Positions 42,836 to 55,360 of a stretch of DNA of 64,000 nucleotides are shown here, piece after piece. The stretch lies in NCBI GenBank assembly GCA_022828595.1, contig JAKGHH010000005.1, positions 54,865,655-54,929,654 on the forward strand, given 5' to 3'. Origin of the DNA: Nelumbo lutea (Eukaryota; Streptophyta; Magnoliopsida; Proteales; Nelumbonaceae). Every line of letters begins with the position of its first letter. The first letter of the stretch is position 1. The position numbers were made by a program, and so were the translations under genes. The notes beneath the pieces were generated by a model. That model searched no databases, was not told the DNA's origin, and saw nothing but the letters and a program-made list of their open reading frames with translations.

Positions 42836-44955
42836 ATCATGAAAAAAAAAAAATCTATGGTTCTCAAGCCTCTGACTCTGAACTCATTGAGAATTAGGAT
42901 CCACTCAGTTCAGAAAACCAATATCTCTAGTAATTCGTTTCCTACTTTTCAAACATTCTCCACTTGCATTCCTTCTAAACAACCCAATAGATTGTAAGGG
43001 GAATCCATGTACCCTATAATAGCAACCATATTACCCATGGAAGTTGAGGGCCAAGAAAAGATCACTCCTTACATTGAGGAGCAACACCCAGATATCTGAA
43101 AGAATGAACAAAAAAAAAAGAAAAACAAAAGGAAAGAGGTGACTAGATAAAAAGAGGATTAGGTTATTCACTGACTAGTTCATGGATTTCTTCATAAGGC
43201 AAATATTATCAAGCTGAACCTCCTGTTATATAGACCATAGGTCATGATCATCTTATGAAGGAAGACCTACCATATGAACACCAACCTGAAGATGAACACA
43301 TCTTCTTTCAAATACAATCAATAGTGGCTCCAACTCTCTGTTGTTCCTCAAGTATGGGGCATAAGTCCATTAGATATAATTACCATTCTTTATTAAAATA
43401 ATTAAGAAGAAGAAACAATTGGGTCATTGTATTGCATGAGTACCATTTATTTGGATACTTGCTCACATCCGCATGACCAGGAGGAATTATTAGGTGCTAG
43501 GAATGGTTAAAGTCCCCTGAATAATTAAAAAAATACAAGGATACCTTTAAAACTTTTTATCAATAACATTACCACCACCATCATCATTGTTGTTATTTTT
43601 GTTATTACTATTTTTCTGGATTTTCACATGTCTTAGAATCCAATATCAAAATAACTTGAAAATTTTGTCAACAAAAACCAAAATGCTTTGACAGTTGTAG
43701 TGCTTTTCCCAAGCTATGGTCCATGCAACTGATGTATAACTTAAAAGAGTATACAAAGGTTCTGACAGTGGTGGTGTAGATAGAGGCAAGGTTGTGACAT
43801 GTGCATGACCTTTGAGGTGCAAGAACTAAAGATTGCTTTAATGGTTAGTTGCACAAAATGAAAGAAAAATTAAAAAAGAAAAAGGAGAGAAGAAATGAGA
43901 GGAAGATAATTAGCTGAGTCTTATTGTCAGGCTCTAATCCTCTGGTTGGAGTCTACTAACCAAAGAAAGAGGATCGTAGAGTCTCACTTCTCAAGCCAAA
44001 ATGAACTTGTAGAGGTAAAATTCAAATTATTCACGCACTAAGAAGGAAAATAAGTCAAGAAAATGTTCTCTTGCTAAGTAAGGAAATAAATTTTCAAAAT
44101 TATCAAGCATCTAAAATGTTCTCCAGATAGGCTTTGTGGACAAATTGAACTGGGTTGTGGGTTATGGTCCAAGAATAGTGGTGGACTTTACCTTTGTTTC
44201 TTTTCATTAAATTAGGAGGTTGAGTAATTCCCTGGAACATTGCACTATCAAAAAAAAAAAAAAAAGAAAAAAAAAAGAAAAAACCTGGCACTTCGCCTGG
44301 CTACTCATTACCCTAAAGTATTTTTGACTGCCTTCAATGAGTAATCTTCCTTTACAGAAAAAAAAAAGGAATAGTGGGCTTGTAAACAAAGAGAGCCCTC
44401 TGTAGTTATGGACACAATGACATTAATAAAGGCATGTGGGCATTGGCCTAAGAGCATATGGTTAAGGTCCATTGGTGCTGCACAAGTATAAAAAAATTGC
44501 AACGTATCCGAGGCTTTCCAATATGCCCCTATAGAGGGTGTTTTGGAGTTTGGTCTAGTTCAGGGAGTAAATTGGCCTTAAACCGATCTCTCTGAACCAG
44601 TTTTAAAGAAAATAAATAAAAAAGTAAAAAACGATTAAAGATATAGGCCAATATACCCTACCGGCGTATCAACCTGTATCAATTTTTTAAACCTTGATGC
44701 TGCATTAAACAATTTATTTTCTTGGGTTTTAAGAGTTAGTTTAGAGGTTTAAACAATTTTTTAAACAATTTATTTTCTAGGATTTCTTAGAGGTTTAATT
44801 TGTTCTAGGTTAGAAAATAGTACAAGGGCAAGAGGTAGGGCAAAATCTCTAGGTTGGGGAGATTAGGAAAAGAAGGCCAACTACAAATATTTTATATTGA
44901 AACTACCAGAACGTACAACCACATAGATAAAGACAAGAAGGCAATTCTTTAAGTG
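42836..44955. other. Intergenic, nothing recognised
   Basis: No gene. Frames at 44103-44502 on the minus strand are poly-A/T artefacts. Confidence 0.45.
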
Positions 44956-44959
44956 CTAA

Positions 44960-45215
44960 ACTTCTGGCACTGTTACAGGGATTAAAAGCTGGCCCGCTTA
45001 TTGGATGTGAATGTGCTGATTATAGGAGGTTCCCAAGTTGTTTTTCAGTGGGTGTCTTTTCATTAAGGTGATCCTTCCCTTTGGGTCCCTAATTAGAGAG
45101 ATAAGAGCATTGATGTATAGTTTGAACAGCTTGTTCAACTATGTGTCTAGACTGGCTGATGCTCTAGCTGTATCACTGGGAAAAGTAGGGGTAGGGACGT
45201 CTAAACTAATTTAGG
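44960..45215 (+). pseudogene. RNase H-like domain remnant (LINE-derived)
   Basis: With frameshifts it reads ALLQGLKAGP..., VNVLIIGG-SQVVFQWV, LIREIRALMYSLNSLFNYV and SRLADALAVSLGKVGV, the order of the plant-type RNase H domain found at the end of some LINEs. No reverse transcriptase was recognised next to it. Confidence 0.5.
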
Positions 45216-45896
45216 GGGCTTCAGACCAGGTGTTTAACAAGGATGTTAGGTTATCCTTTAGTATTATTTCTCTTGTTTTCTTTCTTAATGTGCCATTGTT
45301 GTACTCAAGGTTTTTATATATTTTTTATCACTATCTTTTTGGTGAGTCTTTTTTTATCACTAATTAGTTTTATATCATTGATACTGATCTTCATCATCAC
45401 ACCGCCAAGTTAGGGATTCTGAATTGCTACTTCTTATTGTGTCTTTTATATACATTGAAATCTTGTGCTTGATCCCAATCATTTGGTGCAACTTCTTTGG
45501 AGACTTAGCAGGCCTAAGCCTAATTCTGAAGATTTGGTTAAGCTACCTGAGAAGAAAACATAAAATGGTTGTATTATTAGGGCTCAAATTCTTAGACCTG
45601 TCCAAGATTCATAACTCCAAGAGATAACTAAGCTACCTGAGAGAAAACATGAAGGGTTTGTATCATTTAGGTCTTAATTCTTCTAACTTGATGAAGCCCA
45701 TTACAGATGATAAGAGTTTCCCTTCATATGATTAAATAAGTACATTAATGGATGGTCAAGATTGAAAAACATCCAAATATCCAGTGGTTATAAACCTTTT
45801 GGTGTTCTTTATTCTTCCCTTCATGCTCATACTTTAAAACTCTCTAGAAGCTTTCCTCACAAATGCTTTATAGAAACATTTTTGTTTATCTATCCT

Positions 45897-46160
45897 AGCT
45901 ACAAAAGACCATAGGAAACTCTACTGCATTACTAATATTTTTGTAGGATAGTTATGGTGCACAAACCTGACATTTGTATGAAAGGTATACAAATATTGTG
46001 CTAGGTAAAGGGGCATAATTTTCTAGGTCTAGCTACAAAAGACCATAAGAAACTCTATTGCATTACCATTATTTTTGTAGCATAGTTGTGGTGCCCGTAC
46101 GTAACATTTGTATGAAAGGCATACAAATAATAGATAGAGGAGCATAATTTTCTAGCTCTA
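45897..46160. repeat. 134-bp tandem duplication
   Basis: Two units beginning 'agctacaaaagaccata' (45897 and 46031) and ending 'gcataattttctag', about 85-90% alike by eye. Noncoding. Confidence 0.8.
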
Positions 46161-47046
46161 GAAATTCTTGTGATATGCTAGAGTTTTGTTTTGAACTTGA
46201 CTATCCATCAGAATAAAAGGTCAATTGTTACTAATTTGTTTGGTTGACCTGACATTGTTGTTTGTTCTTTCCTCCCATCCTTCTTCTTCTTCATCTTCTT
46301 TTTGCCTTGTAGTTTATTAGACTAGGAACTAGTAGATCTTTTATTTTCCTTGAAGCGGGATTAATCTGCTAATTTTCTATATACATGCTTTTGATGAAAT
46401 ACTTAGCTCTCTTTCTTGAACCACTTTCATGTTATCTAATGCCTCCATCAAGCTAATGTACTAGTCAATAGATACCAAGATGGTTCTTGAGTGGTGCCCT
46501 GTCTCGTGGTTTTGTCCACCAGGATCTCTATTGCTTCCGAATGGATATGTTCATCTACCATGATGAGTCTGTCTTGACTTCAATGAATAATTCTGTTTTG
46601 TATTTGCAATACGATGCAAGAGATGAATATCTAGGGTCAGGATAGGAGATGTGAATCTAGACCATGAGTTAGCGGGCAAGAGGATGTAGTGGGAGTGGAG
46701 TCCATTTCCCTTCATTAGGGCCTAGCCTTGTCCTTAGATATGACTTTTGAGGAGATTATTGTCAAGGGTAAATCTCAAATTGTCATTAGTTGGAGATTGG
46801 GGGTCCATGGAGATAGTGTCTTAATATTAGAGAGGTAGGACCTCTAGTCCTAAGACTGAATTCCTTGTTCCTTTAGACTCCAAGAGCTACCAACAGTACA
46901 ACCAATATGCATGTTAGAAAGGGTGTCAAGTAACATTCTTTATATTGGGTGTCTTCTTCGCTGGTTTAGGGGACATGCTTATTAAGTTATTATTTTGGCT
47001 TTATCTATGCTCTTAGAGCTTTTGGTCCCTATTTTGAGTTTCTTTT
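46161..47046. other. Intergenic, nothing recognised
   Basis: No coding or repeat feature named. Confidence 0.45.
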
Positions 47047-47311
47047 TGTTAGAGTATCTCAATAGTTATGATAGACTTGTCTCTGATAGCTATCCTAGAT
47101 AACTAATCATGGTTATCTAGGATAGCTATCCTAGATAACTGATCACCTTATCTCATTATCATGTAATTTTCTAAATAAACTTTAACTTTGTAATTGTTAT
47201 ATTCTGTACATAGTTATCCTCTTGTAATTTCTCTATTTAAATGATTCAAGAGACCAGTCATCATCGACTGAGTCATTCCATTCTCATTGTTTTTTCAGTA
47301 TTACTCTTATA
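47047..47311 (+). repeat. 5' LTR of Copia element
   Basis: 265 bp. Ends CTCTTATA, not the usual CA. It has an extra block compared with the 3' LTR that includes a perfect 28-bp palindrome (47112-47139, centre GATAG|CTATC). Confidence 0.88.
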
Positions 47312-47323
47312 TGGTATTAGAGC
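47312..47323 (+). other. Primer-binding site of Copia element
   Basis: TGGTATTAGAGC directly abuts the LTR; the consensus plant site is TGGTATCAGAGC. Confidence 0.88.
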
Positions 47324-47339
47324 CATTTTGACAAACATC

Positions 47340-50300
47340 ATGGCTTTAGAAACAAGCACAGCTGCTCATGCCGTCTAGAGACAAATGCATCATGGATCAA
47401 CAGATGGTTGAACCATTATGGTGGTCTCCCTTTCTAGTTTTATGAATATAGTCTTAGTAAAACTGGATCGTACTAACTTCCTGCTTTGGAGCTCTCAAAC
47501 TACACCAGATCTTAGAGGGCATCGTTTATACGGCTATGTGGACGGATCTTTTCCTTTGTCCTCCACTCTTCTCGGATGATGGCAGTAGCCAAGGATCCAA
47601 TCGCAACAACCCAGACCATACAACATGGATCGAATAAGGCCAGTTGATCATAAGCTGGTTATTATCTTCATTAACAGAGCTAGTTCTGGCTCAAGTAGTT
47701 GGTTGTAAGACATTCAAAGAGGTATGGGATTGACTTCATGTTCTCTTTTCATCAACCAGTAAAACTCGAATCCATGATTTGAAATTAGAATTAGCCTATC
47801 TGAAGAAGGGTACTCTGATTGTCATTGATTATGTTCAGAAAATTAAAAGTTTATCTGATGCTTTAGTTACTTCTAGACACTTTCTCATTGATGTTGATCA
47901 AATTCATTATCTTCTACGTGGTTTACCTACTGAATATGATACTTTTTTTCTCTTTGTGACTACTAGACTAGATAGTCTTTCTTTCGTTGAAATTCAAAGT
48001 CTGTTACTTACCTTTGAAAAGCGCTTAGAGCGTTACTCTTCACAATCTGTATTGGATTCTCCTTCTACTAATTTGGCCAATAAAAAGAAAACCTTCAATC
48101 GCAATAAATCATTTTCTTATAAGCCTTGATAATTTAATAATGATGGTGGTTCTGACAACTCCAAGAAAACTTCCTATAATAACAACAATTGCTGCAGATC
48201 CAATTCCAAGAATGCCACTGTGGTTTGTCAACTCGGTGGGTATCTTGGCCATACAACAGCTACTTGCCATCGTTATTTGGAACTCATTGCCAATAAGCCT
48301 ACCAAGCAAGCTCATACAGCCTCATCTTCACGATCTGCTCGTGATGAAAATTAGTATTCTGATTTTGGAGTAAGCAATCATATGACTTCAGATCTTGGGA
48401 ATCTCTCTTTTCATGATGAGTATCATGGAACAAATCATATCCTGGTCAGCAATGGTACGGGTCTAGACATTTCTCATATTGACTCTTCTATTTTGAATAC
48501 TGATTCTGGGTCCATTGTCTTGAAAAATATTCTCAGAGTTCCTAATATATCTAAGAACTTGCTCTCTGTCAACTAGTTTTGTAAGGATAATAATGCAACT
48601 TTTATTTTTGATGCTACTGGCTTCTCTGTTAAGGACAAAGCGACTGGGAAAACTCTCCTCCAAAGGCTGATTAAGGGAGGGCTCTATCAGCTAAAGACAA
48701 ATTGCACATCTACAGCTCCATCGATGTTCATTGGTAAGAAGGCATCGTTTTCAATATGGCATCAGCGGCTAGGACATCCCAACAAGCAAGTATATGCCCA
48801 CAATCTTCATTTCAGCTTCCAGTTTCAAATAAGGACATCTCTTTTTGTCCATCTTGTCCACCAGGCAAGAGTCATACCTTGTCGTTTTCTAGTAGTACTT
48901 TTGTTGCAAAGTATCCATTAGAACTTTTATTTTCTGATGTTTGGGGACTAGCCCCTGTCTCTACAAGACATGGTTTTCACTATTATTTGATTTTTGTTGA
49001 TGCTTACAACAAGTATATATGGATTTTTCTATGACCTCTAAACCTCATATTGTCTCTATTTTTTGTTGTTTTTAAGAGGAATGTGGAGAATTTATTGAAT
49101 ACCTCTATCAAAACTTTGCAAACAGATGGAGGTACAAAATACAACACTCATCATCTCTCATGTCCTCATATTCATGAACAAAATGGGGCTGTAGAACAAT
49201 GCCATCGCCATATTGTTGAAATGGGTCTCACCCTCCTTGCTACGACTTCAATGCCCAAACATTACTGGTATGATGCCTTTGAGGCTATAGTATTTTTAAT
49301 TAACCGGCTCTCTTCTTCAATACTGGACATGAATTCTCCCTTAGAGTGTCTCTTTGGCACTAAACCTAATTACACTATATTGCGCACTTTCAGATGTGTT
49401 TGTTATCCGCATCTCAAACCCTATAACCGTTCTAAGCTAGACTATCGATCAAAGCATTTTTTATTTTTGGGTTACAGTTTACATCACAAAGGGTACAAAT
49501 GCTTGGACTTAACATCTGGACGTCTCTATATTTCCTGTAATGTGGTTTTTGATGAACATACCTTCCCATGCACTTCTGACAGCCCACCTCCACCTCCCAA
49601 ATCGGCTACTGACACTGTGGTTGGCCCTCCTATCATTACATACCCATGCACCTCTCCTCAGACCATTCCCATACCCCTCGACTTCACCTCCCCTGGCCCA
49701 CCTATTATATCTACTAGTGTTAGTTATGCCGAATTGCTACCATTATCATCAACCCCATTAGATACACCCTCTTGCTCCATTGCGACTCCACTTAATGCTC
49801 ACCCCATGATGACACAGAGCAAGAGTGGCATTCGCAAGCCAAACCTTGGTATGCTTTGGAAGCCTCTGTTGACCTCAATGTTGAACTCTCTTGCTACACT
49901 ATTGCCAAGAAAGATCCTTGTTGGGTACTCGCCATGGAAGATGAGTACAAAGCACTGTTGCACAATGATACTTGGGATCTTGTACCTGCACCTTCTCATA
50001 AGAACATTGTGGGAAATAGATGGGTTTATAAGATTAAGAGAAGTTCGGATGGGTCCATTGAAAGATAGAAGGCGTGATTGGTGGCGCAAGGGTTTATTCA
50101 ACAAGTCGGTATTAATTTTGCTGAGACTTTTAGTCCGGTGGTTAAACCAACCACTATTCGGTTAATAATATCTCTCACAATTCACTATGGCTGGAATCTT
50201 AGATAACTTGATGTGTGCAATGCCTTCCTTCATGGCTATCTCAGTGAATAAGTATTTATGAAACAACCTATGGGTTTCATTGATCCAGCACAACCGCATT

Positions 50301-51424
50301 TTGTATGTCGTCTTAAAGGTTCCCTTTATGGTTTGAAACAAGCCCTGCGAGCCTGGTTTACTCGATTAAGGGATCATTTGGTTCACCTTGGTTTTTTGGA
50401 ATCTCGAGCAGATAGTTCTTTATTCATGTGACGGACTAGCACTGATGTCATTTTTCTTCTTGTATATGTGGATGACTTATTGATCATTGGCTCTTCTACT
50501 TCTACACTTACTTAGCTCATCTCTCAGCTCTCTACCACCTTTGCTCTTCGAGATCTTGGGGAAGCTCATTACTCTTTGGGTTTCGAACTGCATCACAGTT
50601 CAGATGGGGTGCACTTATCTCAACGTAGATATATTCATGATCTTCTCGCCAGGACCAAGATGCATGAGGCTAAACCCGTTCATACACCGATGGAGGCATC
50701 TAACAGACTTGATGTGAGCAATGGTTCTCTTCTTCCAGATGCCACCGAATATCGTAGTGTGGTGGGGGCACTGCAATATGTTACCCTTACTCGACCAAGC
50801 ATCAACTTTTCAGTTAACAAAGTTTGTCATTTTATGAAGAACCCACTGATGTTCATTGGAGTGCAGTTAAGCGGATCCTTTGTTATCTCAAGTCCACAAT
50901 TGATCATGTCATTACTTTTCGTGCTTCTCCAGAATTGGCTCTCGAAGCCTTTTCTGATGCTGACTGGGCTAGTTGCCCTGTTGATCGTTGCTCTCAAGGT
51001 GGTTTTTGTGTTTACCTGGGTCGTAATCTGATTTCATGGAGCTCTTGTAAATAGTCCATGATTTCTCGCTCCAACACAAAATCAGAATACCGTAATCTTG
51101 CCTTTACTGCTATTGAAATTCTTTGGCTCCAAATGTTACTTAGGAGCTTGGATTGAAGCTCCCTTGCCCACCTGTCATCTGGTGCGACAATTTGGATGCC
51201 AAGTTTCTCTCCTCCAATCCTGTCCACCATTCTCGCACCAAGCACATAGTATTGGATGTTCACTTTATATGGGAAAAAGTTGCGGTTGGCCTTCTGTTGA
51301 TCAATCACATTCCTAGCCATGATCATATTGTAGACATTTTTACTAAACCGCTGCCTTCAACACGGTTTCATGACCTTACAACCAAGCTTACTGTCTCCAA
51401 GAGACCGCTAAGCTTGCGGGGGGA
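47340..51424 (+). pseudogene. Copia gag-pol polyprotein, broken
   Basis: The gag start MALETSTAAHAV is followed at once by a stop. A gag core is open at 47779-48129 (LRGLPTEYDTFF). The zinc knuckle reads CQLGGYLGHTTATC, its second Cys replaced by Gly (about 48227). The protease motif at 48361 is DFG where DSG is expected. A pre-integrase HHCC region follows (WHQRLGHPN...CPSCPPGKSH). Integrase core motifs are FSDVWG, QTDGG and HEQNGAVEQCHRHI, with about 15 residues missing before the last. RT has CWVLAMEDEYKAL, WVYKIKRSSDGSIER then a stop, and the catalytic YVDD at 50465-50476. RNase H shows FSDADWASCPVDRCS and ends with the HIVDIFTKPLP motif. The largest open piece is 49050-50165. No active product is expected. 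Confidence 0.9.
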
Positions 51425-51669
51425 TGTTAAAGTATCTCAATAGTTATGATAGACTTGTAACTGGGATGGGTATCTCTAATAGCTATCCTAGACAGTTGAT
51501 CACCTTATCACATTATCATGTAATTTCATAGATAAACTCTAACTCTGCAATTGTTATCTTCTGTACATAGTTATCCTCTTGTAACTTCTCTATTTAAATG
51601 ATTCAAGAGACCAGTCATCACTGACTGAGTCATTCCATTCTCATTCTTTTTTTTAGTATTGCTCTTATA
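51425..51669 (+). repeat. 3' LTR of Copia element
   Basis: 245 bp starting TGTTAAAGTATCTC and ending GCTCTTATA, followed by CTTTT. It lacks the palindromic block of the 5' LTR and contains a short 'aactgggatgggta' segment absent from it. Confidence 0.88.
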
Positions 51670-51674
51670 CTTTT

Positions 51675-53229
51675 CCTTTTATTTTTCTTTTTTGTTTTTT
51701 CCCAAGACCTTTGGGCTTTTATTTATTTTCTCTATGTAAAAGAAATTTTTGTTAGCAATTAATTAAAAGAAAAATAAAAGGTTGACGGGCACATATACTT
51801 ACTAATGCTGATTTGATTCTCCGATTTGTGGGGTCTGCATGTGAGACACCAAGATGATTAGCTTTTAGAAATAAAGGAAAGATCTTACCAAATGTTTGGG
51901 ACCTATATTTGAAGGAGAATACATGTTGAATTTAGATGTTTTGGCAAGAAATATAATTCTTGAGATGACTAAGAGACTTGAAATGGCTCCGTTGGGAAAA
52001 GTTGCTTCTTTCTTTCTGGTGCAAGAACGACTGGTGCTTGGCTTTCAGAAGATTGTTGTTTACATTGTTTTCAACACCTTTATGTGGTGTTGGTATTTGG
52101 AAATCCTGCAAGAGGATAGATGAAAGCAACAGAGAGAATAGGAGATTAGTAAACATTTGACACTTTTAATGCCTTTTGTTGGTTAGATGGTGCTTATAGT
52201 ATTTTGTATGGGGAAATAAGAGGAAAAAAAAAATCAAGGAAACTGTTTTTTTTTAAAGAACTCGAATGAAGGAATTGATGGAGAGCATGGTGGATGACAT
52301 TGCTTGGTTAGACCAGTGGTTTCATAATCCACTCACAAATCACAATGTGTATATAGGATCCTTGCATGGAGGGATGGAGTCTATCAAAGTCTATATTAGT
52401 TTCTTTATGTACCTGAAAAATTATAATCTCTTTAGGGTGTTTGGTTTCGTTTACATTTTTTTAATAAATGTTTTGTACTTATGTGATTGCAAAGAAATAT
52501 ATTTAATGAGGGCATTTATGATATATAGGCGTCATTAATCACCACATTAGAAAAATGTCTATAAACACTTGTCCGTTTGAGGAAGCTCCAAAACGGAAGA
52601 GACGCATAAAAAGCAAAGTTTATAAAAAACAAATTTTGATACACATAAATGCAATTAATGAGGCATTTGATGATGAAGTGCTTATGTGGCACCATCAATA
52701 AACCTTTACCTTGTGAGAATTCCTGGGGGTTCATTTAATTGACTGTTAAGTATGGCTCTCCTTGAAGTGTTAACTATAGGATTACATCCACTTTTATCGA
52801 TCAAGAGCACTTGGATTTTGTTAATTCTTTGTGGAGGATTCTAGTGAGCAGGTTCATGCAACTCTTGGATACTTCGCGCTACAGAGTAGAGTACAGACAA
52901 GTGGAGCCCGTATCAGCATGCTGAGCAGCAGATCAGTCGCATGGAAAGTTGCTATAAACCGAAATAGCCACTTTTGGAGAAGATTAAATCATAAATCATT
53001 TATTTCAGTTTTTATAATTATAATTTTCATTTTTTATTATTTTTTTTGAAAAAGTTATTTATTTAGTATTTTTATATAAATAATAGTCACTTTTTAGAAT
53101 AATAAATATGTTTTCATTTTTAACATATAGTTTATATGTAAAATAAAATATATAAATCATTTAAGGTAGAGAAAATAAATTATTTTTATAATTTTAAGTT
53201 CTTATTAATTTTTTGGGAAAATTACATAT
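51675..53229. other. Intergenic, nothing recognised
   Basis: No gene. A 90-codon frame at 52266-52538 has no recognisable domain. Confidence 0.45.
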
Positions 53230-53232
53230 TAA

Positions 53233-53515
53233 GGCCCCGTTTGATTTGTAGGAATAGGGGTCTGGAATCGGAATCGGAGTGGGTTATTTCGATTCCAACT
53301 GCTTGGTTGGGCGGAATCATAATCCCATTTCCATTCCTGCTGGAATGAGGGAATGGCCATTCCCTGCCTCTCCCTTGGGAATGAAATCTCATTCCTGTTG
53401 ATTCTAATTCTCATTCTCATTCCTGTCTCAACCAAATAGATTATGGGAATGAATCATTCCAATTCTAATTATGCAGGATTTCGATTTCGATTCTAATTGT
53501 GAACCAAATGAATCC
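53233..53515. mobile_element. Tourist-like MITE (283 bp)
   Basis: GGCCCCGTTTGATTTG at the left and CCAAATGAATCC at the right, flanked by TAA on both sides (53230-53232 and 53516-53518), the 3-bp duplication of PIF/Harbinger elements. The interior is rich in 'ggaatgagaat'-like strings. Confidence 0.68.
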
Positions 53516-53518
53516 TAA

Positions 53519-54348
53519 ATTATCTATTTCAATTTTTATTATTATAATTTTTAATTTTTATTAAAGTTCAAAAACAACCTAAAAGTGGCCAATATACAGT
53601 TTCATCAATGCTTTCGTATCAGTGCATATTGGACCGTATCCACTAATATGATGCAAATATGGTCCAATATGGAGGCATGTTTGTGCTAATATACACAACT
53701 TGTGGGATGTGTAATCAGTTGTGGCATGTCCCATATCCAAAGCCATGGATATGGATACGATTTGTATAGGGAGTATTATATCGATGAGTACAAAATGCAG
53801 ACCTGTATCAGGAGTATCTTATCAATGAGTACAAAATGCATGTACTGATGTAAATGCAAATTTGGATATAAGTACAAATTTTGAGATTGGAGTCTACCTA
53901 TTTTACATTGATAAGTTTTAGAGTGTGACTATGGTGCAAGACTTCACCGTGAAGTGAAAAGGTGGACCAATGACGTTATGACATTGCATGTCAATTTGCC
54001 TTTTCATTGGTCCATGTTAAAAATGTCAAAAACATTAAACACGTTACATGTGACGTCTCGCATTTTGATTGGTTGATGTCTTTGGTTCACAGTAGTTTTG
54101 CATCATGGCGTTTGCCTTAACTTTGAGTTCAAAGTTTGCTTTCATAATTTGAAACCGATCTTCGTTTCGAATGCAAAGACATCAGAAAAAGGAAATTTAC
54201 TTTCATTTTTCTGATGTATTCTTGCCAGACAACTGCAAAAATATTGGAGTACAGATTTGCCTTTGTTCTGCATTTGGACTCTTATAAAATGCAGCATTAT
54301 GACCATTTTACCAACTAATTTAAACACCCGGTCTGGTGCATTTACGTA
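53519..54348. other. Intergenic, nothing recognised
   Basis: A local near-duplicate, 'tatc(g/a)atgagtacaaaatgca', occurs at about 53780-53840. No gene. Confidence 0.4.
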
Positions 54349-54356
54349 GCCAAATG

Positions 54357-54957
54357 CAAGGTTTTAAAAACTGGACCGGACACTGCATCGTTTCGGGGTC
54401 TGGTTCTCGGGTTAAACAGTTCAACCATCTGGTTTGAATAGACAGTTCATTTTGATTTAAAAAGTATAAAAAAACAAAGAAAAAGTAAAAAACCATTGTC
54501 TGGGTTGATGATTTAACCATCTGGGTCAGCGGGTTACTGACTAAATCAACGGTTTTTTGGTCCAGAAATTGTTTCAGGGTGAAATGGAATTAGGGGTGGA
54601 TTCGAGCCTAGCCGAGTCAATCTAGCTTGGTTCGAGCTAGAACCTTGAGCTCGAGTTAAAAACTCGTAAGTTTGACCTCAATTTGAGAAAAAATATTTTA
54701 TAAAAATAATATATATATATATATATTAAAATATTTGTATTTTTGATATTTAAAATATTAAGAATTATAATATTTTTATTATATATATTATTTCTGCTCG
54801 AGCTCGACTCAAAGCTCAACCGAAACCGAGCTGAGCTGAGCTCGAGTAGCTCGTGAAGAGCTCGGCTCGTGGCCACCCCTAAATGGAACCAATTGCCTGA
54901 CCAGTTCCCAGGTCAATTAGTCCGACCGTTCGGTCCTTTCTAGTTTTCAAAACCATG
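54357..54957. mobile_element. MITE of the CAAGGTTTT family, with nested hAT MITE
   Basis: Ends CAAGGTTTTAAAAACTGG and TAGTTTTCAAAACCATG are imperfect inverted copies. Flanking 8-mers GCCAAATG (54349-54356) and ACCAAATG (54958-54965) agree at 7 of 8. Without the nested element it would be about 300 bp, the size of the copy at 55057-55352. Confidence 0.68.
54591..54881. mobile_element. hAT-type MITE (291 bp) nested in 54357-54957
   Basis: TIR TAGGGGTGG at both ends, 8-bp flanks AATGGAAT (54583-54590) and AATGGAAC (54882-54889). The interior is rich in 'gagctcgag' strings. Confidence 0.78.
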
Positions 54958-55056
54958 ACCAAATGTATTATTTGTTGGCTTTGGTTTTAAACAACAGGCC
55001 CCACTTGATGTAATGGATCCATGGTTTTCAAGCCATTGTATTCACATAGGTTTGAC

Positions 55057-55352
55057 CAAGGTTTTTAAAACCGATTTGGACAACGAATTGGTCAAGAGTC
55101 TGGTTCTCGGGTCAAAAAATAAAAACTGTTGAATGTTTAGGGGTCTAGTTCTGACAAAAAATAAAAAAAATAAAAAACGGTCAAAATTATTGAACGATTT
55201 GAACGATTCAACTGCATGAATCAGTGGTTTGTTGATCAAATTAACATTTTTTGACAAAAATCCGGTTTTAGAGAAAACTGAAACCAATCACCTGACTGGT
55301 TCCTGATTTTTCCAATCCAACCATCCGGTCTGATCTGGTTTTGAAAACCATG
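55057..55352. mobile_element. MITE of the CAAGGTTTT family (296 bp)
   Basis: CAAGGTTTTTAAAACCG at the left, GGTTTTGAAAACCATG at the right. Flanks GGTTTGAC (55049-55056) and AGTTTGAC (55353-55360), 7 of 8 identical. Confidence 0.72.
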
Positions 55353-55360
55353 AGTTTGAC

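Larger units (their letters stand above)
47047..51669 (+). mobile_element. Copia-type LTR retrotransposon, complete structure, decayed
   Basis: 4623 bp, bounded by the perfect duplication CTTTT (47042-47046 and 51670-51674). LTRs of 265 and 245 bp start TGTTA(G/A)AGTATCTC. PBS TGGTATTAGAGC (47312-47323) is one base from the initiator tRNA-Met consensus. The purine tract GCGGGGGGA lies immediately before the 3' LTR (51416-51424). The internal domain order gag - protease - integrase - RT - RNase H is Copia. Multiple stops and frameshifts make it inactive. Confidence 0.93.

Noticed and set aside
52831..53049. 72-codon frame (EDSSEQVHATLGYFALQSRV...)
   Set aside because: Looked protein-like at first but matches no family I know and has no splice context.
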